A DNA stretch of 64,000 bases. Origin: Prunella strophiata. Taxonomy: Eukaryota > Chordata > Aves > Passeriformes > Prunellidae. This document shows positions 55,146 through 64,000 of the stretch, in pieces. How positions within the stretch are numbered: the stretch's first letter is position 1; each line of letters starts with the position of its first letter. Under the pieces are notes generated by a model. That model made no database searches and was not told the DNA's origin. It saw nothing but the letters and a program-made list of their open reading frames with translations. The stretch lies in assembly GCA_036583965.1 (NCBI GenBank), contig JAZBQD010000089.1:1-64000 (forward strand), written 5' to 3'. The position numbers and the translations under genes were made by a program.

Positions 55146-55622
55146 ATTTCCATTGTGAATGGGACTGATAAGAGACGGAGTAAGCTGAGCTACAGCCCAA
55201 GAAGGGGACTTTCTAAGTTTGTCATCTCTTTTGGAGTGACAAGAGGTTTTATTGTTTAATATTGCTTATTTTTTATGCTGGTAAAAGCTTTGCCTGATAA
55301 ATAAACAAACAGTTTTTTTCCACTTTTCTCCAAGGAAATATTTTCCCGAACCAGTTGGGAGAGGGGCCACTTGAATCGGCTTTCTAGAGGAACCCCTTCA
55401 GAGGTTGTCTCCCAAATTTACCCGAAAACAGTACAAATACAAGATCCCCAGCTCCCTCAGTCGCTCCTTGTAAGACTTGTGCACCAGACCCTTCACAACC
55501 TTCCTTGCTCTTCTTCAGATACACTCCAGCACCTCAATGTCTTTCTTGTAGTGACTGGGACCAAGATTGAACACATTATTCAAGTTGCAACCTCACCAGT
55601 GCTGAGTACAGAGGGACAGTAA

Positions 55623-56103
55623 TGTCAAAAATAGGCTAGAAGCTGTTGCAAAATAGTTGATAATTGTTAAGCATGTACTGTTAGTTTGGTTATTATATTG
55701 TAAAAGGGATTAAAAGGGTAGTTATAAGAAATACAGTACTCAACATACCATATTACACCTAAGTAAAGTGCACCACCCCCCCCCAAGCAAAAGGAGCCAG
55801 CCTGGATACAACTGTAATGGACCAATCAAGCACCTTAAACCTTCATGCAAATGAAGGATCCAAACAGAAACCAATCCCAAGGAACAAAAAACAGGATGAA
55901 AAGGGCATCTGACCCAGTGAATCGGTGCCGTTGCATCTGGAACATCGGGGACTTCGCTGCTCAAGAAGACCCAGTGCCGGCACTGCAGCATCCTCAACGG
56001 GAATGCTCCTGCTCAACCCAGGGGGCCCCATGCTTTAGGCCTTTTTATTATAATAAATGCTGAAATCACTTTTAGCACTGGGAGTGTGTTCTCGTTTTTA
56101 ACA
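55623..56103 (+). mobile_element. Solo LTR-I in CR1, TSD GTAA
   Basis: 481 bp, TGTCAAAAATAGGC to GTTTTTAACA, AATAAA at about 56053. GTAA flanks both sides (55619-55622 and 56104-56107), and CR1 continues across. Confidence 0.88.
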
Positions 56104-56191
56104 GTAACTTCCCTAGTCCTGCTTGCCACACTGATAGAAGCCAGGATGCCATTGGCCTTCAGTGCCACCTGGGCACACTGCTGGCTCATAT

Positions 56192-57402
56192 TGCTATGAA
56201 TATTTTGACCAAATAATCAATTAAATAATATAAAAGGGTTAGCTATGATTACAAGTAGAAAATTGTGAAGTATAAGGTATAGAAATATCAGGAGTGCTGT
56301 GTTTGGAATGTGTAATGGCAGAAACTTCACCAAGAAGTTACTGGATGTGAAAAATACTTATTATATGTATTGGCTTTTCGCAAAGATTAAAATGAATACT
56401 ATATGTGTTATGTTAGAAAGTTATGTTGTATTAATCTTTTTTTTTGTGCTGTACTAATCTTTTAAGTAATGTGGTAAATATAATTTTAGGTTAAAACATA
56501 ATGTTAAATAAAAAGTATGCAATGTAAGATACTTCTTTAACTAGCTCAAGAAAGGGAGGAAATAATCAAGAAATTCTTCGCACAGAGATAACAACAACCA
56601 GACACCATAATCCCCAAGAAAAAGAATTATTGCCTCCTTATCGGGAAAAATGCAGCTTCTCCTACTTCCTTCTAGACACTGAGGAGCCAACAAGATGAAG
56701 GGGGGGAGGGGGTTGACAATAACCAGAAGACACCCTTTGTTTTAAAAGAATATTTGCATCATGTATGAGATGTATGAATATGCAACAGGCTATTGCTTTT
56801 AAGAGTTAATCCTTTGTTAGCAAGGTGTGTTCTGGGACAGAGCAGAACACCTGGACCCTCCGTAACTCTTTGTTTTTATTGTCCTTTAGTGTCCAAATTC
56901 TTATTACCCTAATTTTATTGCTATTTTTATAACCATTTTATTATTACTAAACTTTAAAAATTTTAAAAACAAATTATTAGTGCTTTTCACACTGGACCCT
57001 TCTGTTTTGGTTAAGAAGCTATGGACACTGTCGGGCTCACCACTTGTGCTGCTTGGAAACCCACTACCCTTCCCATCTTAATTTGAATATTAAGGATTCC
57101 AATCAGTAGACCTCTGGAGAGATGACCAATGATTGTTTTAGGATAAGAATATTGATAAAGTTATTAACTATTAGAACCAATCAATGTAAAGGTTAAATTT
57201 AAAAGCAAGCACAGTATGTAAAAGAACTTATGTAATGATAATTCAGCAGAAAAATTGTATTAAATGGATGAGGTTTTTTTGTTAAGTGGAACACATTTTC
57301 GGAGGAGCTATCTCCCATGTTCCCAGCACCTGAATAAAGAAGTGTCTGCTTATTCACATCAAATTGATGTTTGATAAGTTTCTTTCGTCCCATTTCGTGA
57401 CA
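56192..57402 (+). mobile_element. Solo LTR-J in CR1, TSD ATAT, containing LTR-A
   Basis: TGCTATGAATATTTTG to CATTTCGTGACA with AATAAA near 57335. ATAT at 56188-56191 and 57403-57406. The LTR proper is about 560 bp after removing the nested LTR-A. Confidence 0.85.
56346..56991 (+). mobile_element. Solo LTR-A (diverged) in LTR-J, TSD CTGGA
   Basis: 646 bp, TGTGAAAAATAC to GCTTTTCACA. Perfect 5-bp duplication CTGGA (56341-56345, 56992-56996). More diverged than the 23587 and 54523 copies, so older. Confidence 0.9.
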
Positions 57403-57496
57403 ATATTAGCCACTTGTGACCAACACCCCCAGGTCCTTCTCTGCTGGGCAACTTTCCAACCACTCTTCCCAAAGCCTGTAGTACGGCATGGGGTTG

Positions 57497-58406
57497 TGTG
57501 AGAGACTGAAATGGTTAATGACTTAAACATTGCTGAAATCATCAGAGGACTTTTGACCACTGTATCAAATTGCAAAGAAGCAGCTGTTCATCTGTGACCA
57601 CCAAAGCCTACCCCTCCCCAATATGCCTACGAAGTGGAATTTGGACTGTAACTGATGTGCAAAGCAATCTCCCAAGTGCAGAGGGCGAGCATACCCCACT
57701 ACAGGCTACAGCTGAGTGTTGAATGAGATAAGGAAAGAGGCAAACCCTGGGAGGCGAGGCAGGTACTGTCTCTTTGTCCTTACTCAAGTGAACTCAGCTG
57801 TGATAACTCCCCTGCTGGGAAGTACCAGGACATTCACACATAGCCTGAAGGTGTTCACCTCTGCTGATGGGCCATAATGGGCCATTATGGACATAACTGC
57901 ACTGATGTAATAGGCAGCTGTATTGACTTAGAAGGTGTCAGACTCCCGAAGTGTCCTGTGATCCATAACATTACATCATCCAGATAAAACTCCCCTCCCC
58001 AGGGGAGATATCTGGATGTTCCTACCAGAACCTGAGTGAATATAAGCCCAATAGATTTTGTGTTCTGTGAATTTCCCTGGAATCTTTCCCGATCACCCGA
58101 TGGATCCAGTCTGCAACCAGCCCTTTGACCAGACATTAAAATTGAAACAACCAAGTCTCATCATGAAGCCTAAGGGTGGTGAGATCTTTCTACTCTTATC
58201 CATTCATTCTCTTTCTTATACATTTTCTAGTTATATTTTTATGCTTTTGTATTGTCATATTAGTATAGATAAAAACAACCAAAAATTGCTACATACCTAT
58301 TTTCCTGTGTAACTAAATTGTTCTACAATAAACCCTACATATATTTATTTACAAGCACTGATCAGTGTTGTTTCACTGTAATCCACCCCAAGGGATTTAT
58401 TAACAA
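57497..58406 (+). mobile_element. LTR-K in CR1
   Basis: Starts TGTGAGAGACTG right after GGTTG (57492-57496). It has AATAAA at ~58328 and apparently stops at TTTATTAACA. A second copy is at about 60640-61986. The matching GGTTG lies beyond LTR-L at 59050, so K and L together occupy one target site. Confidence 0.7.
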
Positions 58407-59049
58407 TGTGAGAAACGACCCTCACTTTTAAAATTGTAAAAAAAGCTTATTAAACCTTTACAAAAATTTCAACAAAGAACTGAATAAGGAAAAATCACAG
58501 CACTGGGAGTCAGCACCCCACATCACCCCACCGCACCGCACCGCACCCCACATCACCCCACCGCACCACACCGCACCGCACCGCACCGCACCGCACCCCA
58601 CCCCACCCCACCCCACCCCACCCCACCCCACCCCACCCCACCCCACCAGCATGGCTATTAGCCACATAGCTCGTTCACAAAATGGCTGCTCCCTCTTTTA
58701 TACCCTTGGTGTTGCATCAGGTAACCCTAGCCCCTCCCAAAGTCTGTCAGTTCACTCTTCGTCACCGTCTATTGGTGGAGACTGCTTTCTTGTAACTTAA
58801 ATGGAGGTCTGATGTTGCCATGCCGTGCCTCTTAGTAACAAGCCTGCCCTCCCCCTAAATGCCCTGACTACTAAGGCTATTACGAGGGGAGGAGAAAGAG
58901 GACTATGGGGGACATATTACAATAACATCACTACACATCTCAACATATACATAATATCTAGCTCTTAATTGTGAGAGCCAACTATTGCATTACTTATAAA
59001 TAACAACAAGAACCTGGGTTACCCTCACCTTCTGCAGCAGGTCATAACA
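58407..59049 (-). mobile_element. LTR-L, opposite orientation, next to LTR-K
   Basis: The minus strand starts TGTTATGACC and ends GTTTCTCACA. It has GGGTATAAAAGA (~58697) and TTTAATAAGC (~58450), so it is a complete LTR in layout. The pentanucleotide repeat 58514-58648 lies between the TATA box and the poly(A) signal. Confidence 0.72.
58514..58648. repeat. Pentanucleotide repeat (CCGCA/CCCCA)n
   Basis: About 27 five-base units, with CCGCA blocks at the left and a homogeneous CCCCA run at the right. On the LTR-L sense strand it is G-rich (TGGGG)n. Frames over it are artefacts. Confidence 0.95.
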
Positions 59050-59196
59050 GGTTGTTGTGATCTAACTGCAGTAACTGGCACTTAGTCTTCATGAATCTTA
59101 TAAAATTGGCCTCAACCCCTCAATCCAGCCTGTCCAGATGCTTCTGCAGAGCCTTCCTATCCTCCAGCATATCAACACTACAGACCAACTTGGTGT

Positions 59197-59580
59197 TGAT
59201 ACCAAAGGGTTAATCCAAGAATAAGGAGTTTTACTGTGTCTGTGTACTTTTAGCAAAGAAAGAGGGTATGCAAGATCTGCTTTCTCAGCAAGGACAGGAG
59301 GAAGATAAGGGGAAGACATCTGGCCTGGGAATGCAGCCACAGCCAAAACAAGACTGTAAAAAAATGGAACCTGGGAAATTGGGGAGGGTTTTAAGGTAAT
59401 GAGGAGTTATAATATGCATGTGGTGACTGTATATAAGCAACACACTTGCAATGGATCATGTGCATGCTAGGTAGAGCTATCCCCTGTGCAACCAGGCCTG
59501 TAATAAATAATGTCACTTCTTAATGCTACATTGGCGTTAAGGAGTTTTATTTACTCTGTTTTCAGTGATTTTTGGTGACA
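59197..59580 (+). mobile_element. Solo LTR-N in CR1, TSD GTGT
   Basis: 384 bp, TGATACCAAAGG to TTTTTGGTGACA, with GTATATAAGC (~59430) and AATAAA (~59504). GTGT at 59193-59196 and 59581-59584. CR1 ORF2 is continuous across. Confidence 0.9.
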
Positions 59581-60368
59581 GTGTCATCTGGAAACTTACA
59601 GTGGATGCACTCCATCTCCTTGTCCAGATCATCAATAAAGATATGAAGCAGAACTGGCCCAAACACTGAGCCTTGGGGGACCCCACTTGTGACTGGCCAC
59701 CAACTGGATTTAACTCCATTTACCACCACCCTCGAGGCCCACCCATCCAGGCTCGTTTTTATTTGGCAAACAGTACACTCTTCCAAGCCATGTGCAGCCA
59801 GTTTCTCCAGGAGAATGCTGTAGGAAAGGGTGTCAAATGCATTACTGAAGTTTGTGTAAATCACATCCTCAGCCTTTCCCTCATCCACTAAGTGTGTCAC
59901 CTTTGTCACCTTGTCATAGAAGGAGATTAAGTTAGTTAAGCAGGACCTGCTTTTAACAAACCTGTGCTGAATGAGCCTGATCACCTTGGTGTCCTGTATG
60001 TACTGTGTGATGGCACTCAAGATGATCTGTTCCATAAACTTTCCTAGCAGCAAGGTCAGATTGACAGGCCTGTAGTTCCCTGGATCCTCCTTCTGACCCT
60101 TCCTGTATCTGGGCACCACATTTGCTAACCTCTAGTCAACTGGGACCTCCCTGGTTAGCCAGGATTGGTGGTAAATTATTAAAATAGCTTGGTGAGCACT
60201 TTACCAGCTCCCTCACCTCCCTTGGGTGGATCCTATCCAGTCCCAAAGACTTGTGTGCATCTAAGTTTTGTAGCAGGTCATTAACCATTTCCTTTCAGAT
60301 TATGAGGGCTTCATTCTGCTCCCTGTCCCTGTCTTGCAGATCAGGGGGCTGGGTACCTCAAGATTTAG
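59581..60368 (-). pseudogene. CR1 reverse transcriptase fragment
   Basis: Minus-strand frame: [60 protein letters not shown], then FPDDTVTK in place of FADDTKL. RT fingers and palm of CR1 ORF2. The catalytic DD is kept but its context is altered. The upstream part (60120-60368) holds the RT N-terminal region with stops. Confidence 0.88.
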
Positions 60369-60639
60369 ATGACATAAATAAATTCAAAATATTTCACATT
60401 CTCAAACTGATCTTTGCCATTATATAAAAGAATTAACTGTCATACACCCTGTAAGAAGAGAGAGCTAGGTTTTGGCAAGTCAGCAGAACTAAATACTGCT
60501 AACTATTTAGGACTAAAGATATAGTTTAGGATGTCACAGTGTCCTGGATACAGGAGTAGGGTGCCAGTTAAGCACTGTGGGTGTAACCAAACTGTATTTT
60601 ACTCCCTCTAGGTCATTCCTGATGAACTGTTAATGATGG

Positions 60640-61986
60640 ATCATTTGCAGTAGCTGCCCAGTACACACTCGACACCTCAGGCTACAAGCTGGGCCTTTAA
60701 TGAGATAAGGGAAAAGAGGCAAACCCTGCAAGACAGGGTAGTGTTTCTTTTTCTTCACAAATGACTCAGCTGTGATAACTCCCTCTGGGGAAACACCATC
60801 CCAGTCACACCCAACCTGAGGGTTCATATCTGCTAATGGGCCATAATGCACTCAATGACACTATCAGAATAGGCATCTACAATGGCCATCAAGTGTGGTA
60901 GTCTGTTATTTTACAGTTTGTTCTTCTGTAGTAGGTTTTAAATATTCCTTGTTATAAGTCTGTAATGGTTCATTCCATGTACCCCATTTGGCTTCCTAAT
61001 GGTTCAGTCCTGAGTTGCTTACCCCAAGAATTTCCCAATGTCAATCCCCCTGTCAGTCTTCTTGTACCTCCCTTGTTCCCTTGTCTTACCCCTGTCTATC
61101 AAAGATAGCACACCCTTTCTGTTCTGGAATGTTCCCTGTCCTTCATCCCTTCCTCGAAGCAAGATTGGATTGTAAGGTTTACTTCTTCCCCTTGTTGGCT
61201 TCTACTGGATAGCCCTTACCCTGCATTCCTTCCCTAATGCCTTCCTATTGGTAAAAGGTTGTGTCCTCCCCTTATTCCCTCCCTTCCTTAAAAGCAGTTT
61301 TTTGCCCTCAGCTACTGTCACTTGTCCATGAATGCTCTGGAGAAATAAACTTTTCTTGGAACTCAAACAAGTGATCCCTCCCTATTTCTTTGCCTTGGTT
61401 CTTCGTATTGTGTTGCTGCTGTGTGACCCACACCACAGCCACAGATGCAGGGAGCTGCGAGCCCCTGTACACACCGCCATCCGGGAAGGTCTCCAGTCAC
61501 TCCGGGGGCAGCCTCTCTCGTGTCCACCCACCGGTCTTAGGGAGAAAGCTGGCTGGAGAACATCTACCCTGTGGCCACAGCACGCAGGTACAATCCAGGA
61601 CTCCCAAAAATATCCCATGGCTCACAGTATTATATCATCCATTGTGAAACTCCCTACCCCAGGGGAGGTACTGAGCATTTCCACCAGAACCTGAGCATAT
61701 ATAATCTTCAGCCTTGGGGATTTGGGCCACCACCATTCAATGGATCCGGAGGAGGACCAGAACTTCAACAAGACTTACCACCGGTTCCAACAAGACTACA
61801 ACCATTACTTTAACAGGACTGTAACCATCACTCTGACCAAAAGGGTGGCAGGTTATACTCAGACTTTGTGGGTTAAAACCAGTTTTTTCTGTATCATTGT
61901 ATTTGCTGTGAGCTCTAGTAAATTGTAACTCAAACCTGTAATCCCTCTTGGGGTAGTTGAGTGAGGTTCACTTCTCCGGTTGGTGT
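60640..61986 (+). mobile_element. LTR-K second copy, interrupted by LTR-M
   Basis: Shares with 57497-58406 TTAATGAGATAAGG, ACTCAGCTGTGATAACTCCC, TGGGCCATAATG and, after the insertion, CATCATCCA..AAACTCCC.ACCCCAGGGGAG and CTGTAATCC. Ends near AGCCAGCACACA. The 5' end is diverged and may extend to about 60500. Confidence 0.65.
60894..61590 (+). mobile_element. LTR-M and short internal stretch inside LTR-K
   Basis: Begins TGTGGTAGTCTG; AATAAA at ~61345; LTR end possibly GTGTGACCCACA at ~61434. A GC-rich leader-like stretch follows to about 61590, where LTR-K resumes (GGACTCCCAAAA). No target duplication identified. Confidence 0.55.
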
Positions 61987-62521
61987 ATTTTTAAGCCAGC
62001 ACACACAGATATAGATATCTGCTCAAATATGCAGCAGACCAATGTCTTTATTCTCCTTTACTTTCTGTAATTCACTACCAAAATGCCTATTTAAAAGAAA
62101 ACAGTAAACAAGTTACTAATGTTGGTCATGTTGCTGCAATCATGAACAGTTTACCATTTAATAGCTTGATGCAGGCATGCTTAAATTGAGAAAACCAACC
62201 ACAATTACCTCAGGTATTAAGAAAAAATGCAGCTCTTACTTCCTTTGGGTAAGTCAGGAGCTCAAGGAGAATTAAAAATGCTTTTGGAACCAGGTTATAA
62301 CAGAGAAAAAAATGACCACTGGAAAAAGTTTGCTCTGTACCAAGGTCAGCTAATGCTATAAATTCTTTATGTGTTAAAAATGTGCCTTCCCAGAGCTTTC
62401 TTCAAAGAGCCCTTGCTTTCAAAATAAACTCTCTTCAGCATCCTTAATATTCAATCTTCTTAAAGGTATACTATCATAAAAATATATGAGAAGACAAAAA
62501 AAGAAAGGGAGAAAAAGTGAT
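61987..62521. other. Unassigned sequence
   Basis: No LTR, CR1 or coding signal seen. Confidence 0.4.
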
Positions 62522-64000
62522 GCATGGAATCATGAAACCATTAAGATTGGAAAAGACCTTCAAGATCATTGATTCCAACCTTTGACTGAACACCACCATG
62601 CCAACTAAACCAGAGCACTGCATGCCATGTCCAGTCATTTCTTGAACACTTCCAGGGATGGTGACTATGCAACCTCCATGGGTAGTCCATTCAAATGCTT
62701 AACCACCATATCAGTGAAAGAATTCTTTCTCATGTCCAACCTGAACCTCCCCTGGCATAGCTTGAGTCTATGTACTCTCATCCTGTCACTGATTGCCTAG
62801 GAAAAGAGGCTGATCCCCATCTTGTTACAACCTCCTGTCAGGGAGTTGTAGAGAGCAATAAGGTTTCCTCTGAGCCTTTTTTTCTCCATGCTAAACAACT
62901 CCAGCTCCCTCAGCTGCTTCTCATATGACTTACTGTCCTAGGTTACAATGTTAAGATGTACCCAAAAAGTATGTACTCTATCACCATCTCCATGTACTGT
63001 TAAAACTAGGAGGGGCAGTGTTTTCCTTATCTCCTTCCTCCGGACTATCTCCTGTTAATGCTTCTGTTAATGGTTCTGTTAATGGCCCATCAATGCCCTT
63101 ATCACATGACTCAGAGAATGACCTCGTTCCATTGTGAGATGCTCTGCCCAAGGGGAGGAGCCAAGCATCCCCACATGGATACAATCTGGAATTTAGACAG
63201 AACAAGCCAGCCTTACCCACTGGCTTCCAAAGGACAAAAGCTACCAGACCTTTCTGCAGGATCACTACTTCAACGAGACCACTTCATGTGGACTGCTACC
63301 ATCACCCCAACTAGTAGGGTGCCAGGTTGTATTCTGACTCTATCAGTGGTTTTCTTTTGTACAATTGCACGTATTTTATTTTAGTTTTTTATTAAATTGT
63401 ATTTCTGACATGGAGTCTCTCACTGGTTTTACTTTCAAACTAGCACACTTACTCTCTAGATTCTTCACCAACTTCTTTACCCTTCTCTGGACTTCTTCCA
63501 GCACCTTAATGTCTTTCTTTCAGTGAGTGGCCCAGAACTGGACACAGCACTTGAGGCATGGCCTCAGCAGTGACAAGTACAGGGGGACAATCACTTCCCT
63601 AATTCTGCTGGCCACACTATTCCTGATACAGGCCCAGATGCCACTGGCTTTCTTGCCCACCTGGGCACAGTCTGGCTCATGTTCAGCCAGCTGTCGACAA
63701 ACATCTCCAGGTCCCCTTCCACTGGGCAGCTTTCCCCCCACCCTTCACTCAGCTTGTAGTGCTGCAGGGGCTTGTTGTGATCCAAGGGCAGGACTCAGCA
63801 CTTTGCTTTATTGAACTTCATACCACTGGCCTTGGCCAATGGATCCAGCCTGTCCAGATCCCTCTGCAGAGCCTTCCTACCCTCCAGCAGATCAACACTC
63901 CTGTCCAACTTATTGTTTGTAAACTTACTGAGGGTACACTTGATTGCCTCATCTAGATCACCAATAGAGATATTAAACAGGATACCTGGATGTTCTTTTC
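62522..64000 (-). mobile_element. CR1 LINE 3' region, interrupted by LTR-F, running off the window
   Basis: The 3' end at 62522 (TGGAATCATGAAACC, degenerate CR1 tail), 3' UTR and ORF2 C-terminal region to 62933, resuming at 63448 after LTR-F. Typical phrases on the plus strand: GGCCCAGAACTGGACACAGC and CTGTCCAGATCCCTCTGCAG. It continues past 64000 towards the RT domain. Confidence 0.9.
62934..63447 (+). mobile_element. Solo LTR-F in CR1, TSD CTTAC
   Basis: 514 bp, TGTCCTAGGTTACAATG to TTTCAAACTAGCACA, with ATTAAA at ~63391. Perfect 5-bp duplication CTTAC (62929-62933 and 63448-63452). Close relative of 19203-19704. Confidence 0.93.

Larger units (their letters stand above)
53458..55435 (+). 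mobile_element. LTR-O, interrupted by LTR-F and LTR-A
   Basis: Begins TGTCCTGAGG at 53458 and ends near CCCGAAAACA before CR1 sequence. Pieces are 53458-53531, 54211-54522 and 55146-~55435, about 675 bp in total. A TTTAAG box (~54437) and AATAAA (~55301) are in order. No clear target duplication was found. Confidence 0.65.
53237..60368 (-). mobile_element. One CR1 LINE broken by five LTR insertion events
   Basis: CR1 segments, in order on the minus strand: 60368-59581 (RT), 59196-59050, 57496-57403, 56191-56104, 55622-55436, 53457-53237. Consecutive segments join into a continuous ORF2/3' region when the LTRs between them are skipped, and target duplications at the joins (GTGT, GGTTG, ATAT, GTAA) support this. 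The 3' tail is lost against LTR-A at 53236. About 1.5 kb of CR1 remains. Confidence 0.88.

Overview
This window looks like vertebrate, almost certainly avian (probably songbird), repeat-dense DNA. I found no host protein-coding gene, rRNA or tRNA gene. The evidence for a bird is CR1 LINE sequence with the typical ATTCTGTG-type 3' tail, long-terminal-repeat (LTR) families I recognise from passerine genomes (for example the TGTCCTGGTTT type), and several gammaretrovirus-like (class I) endogenous retroviruses (ERVs). The density and nesting of ERVs would fit an ERV-accumulating compartment such as a W chromosome or heterochromatin, but that is inference.

Names used below are mine. Family A has gamma-like gag/pol/env, LTRs starting TGTGAAAAA and ending TTTTTCACA, and 5-bp target duplications. 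Its members are A1 (3398-6425, minus), A2 (16203-22711, minus), A3 (29639-48000, minus, the most complete) and A4 (49619-~52262, plus). Four more LTR-A copies are solo or truncated (23587, 52645, 54523, 56346). Family B is a second gamma-like group with LTRs carrying a hairpin after the poly(A) signal and a 4-bp duplication. Its members are B1 (gag at 1093-2693, leader and 5' LTR at 6426-7484, split by A1), B2 (30230-37334, minus, nested in the 3' LTR of A3) and a solo LTR (514-1088). An ERVL-like provirus lies at 26062-28781.

Layout: 1-7.5 kb, B1 with A1 and two solo LTRs inserted. 7.5-13.8 kb, LTR-D fragment, a 2.6-kb CR1, LTR debris and a second CR1 tail. 13.8-16.2 kb, solo LTRs and unassigned DNA. 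16.2-23.1 kb, A2 with a large pol deletion and two solo LTRs in env. 23.1-28.8 kb, LTR-G (hit by LTR-A), LTR-Q and the ERVL-like provirus with a long TTCC microsatellite. 29.2-48.0 kb, A3 with B2 nested inside. 48-53.2 kb, LTR-G hit by A4, then a truncated LTR-A. 53.2-60.4 kb, one CR1 broken by at least five LTR insertions, two of which are themselves broken. 60.4-64 kb, LTR-K with LTR-M inside it and a third CR1 with an LTR-F insertion.

Together, A3 shows the family A gene order: LTR, initiator-Met-tRNA primer site, leader, gag, pro, pol (RT, RNase H, IN), a short cysteine-rich reading frame, env, polypurine tract, LTR. A1 and A4 are about 3-kb derivatives that lack gag and nearly all of pol, and share the same internal env deletion. 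That suggests a defective lineage copied in trans. The cysteine-rich frame between pol and env recurs in A2, A3 and A4 and is the best candidate for an undescribed gene. All coding regions seen carry stops, frameshifts, deletions or altered catalytic residues.
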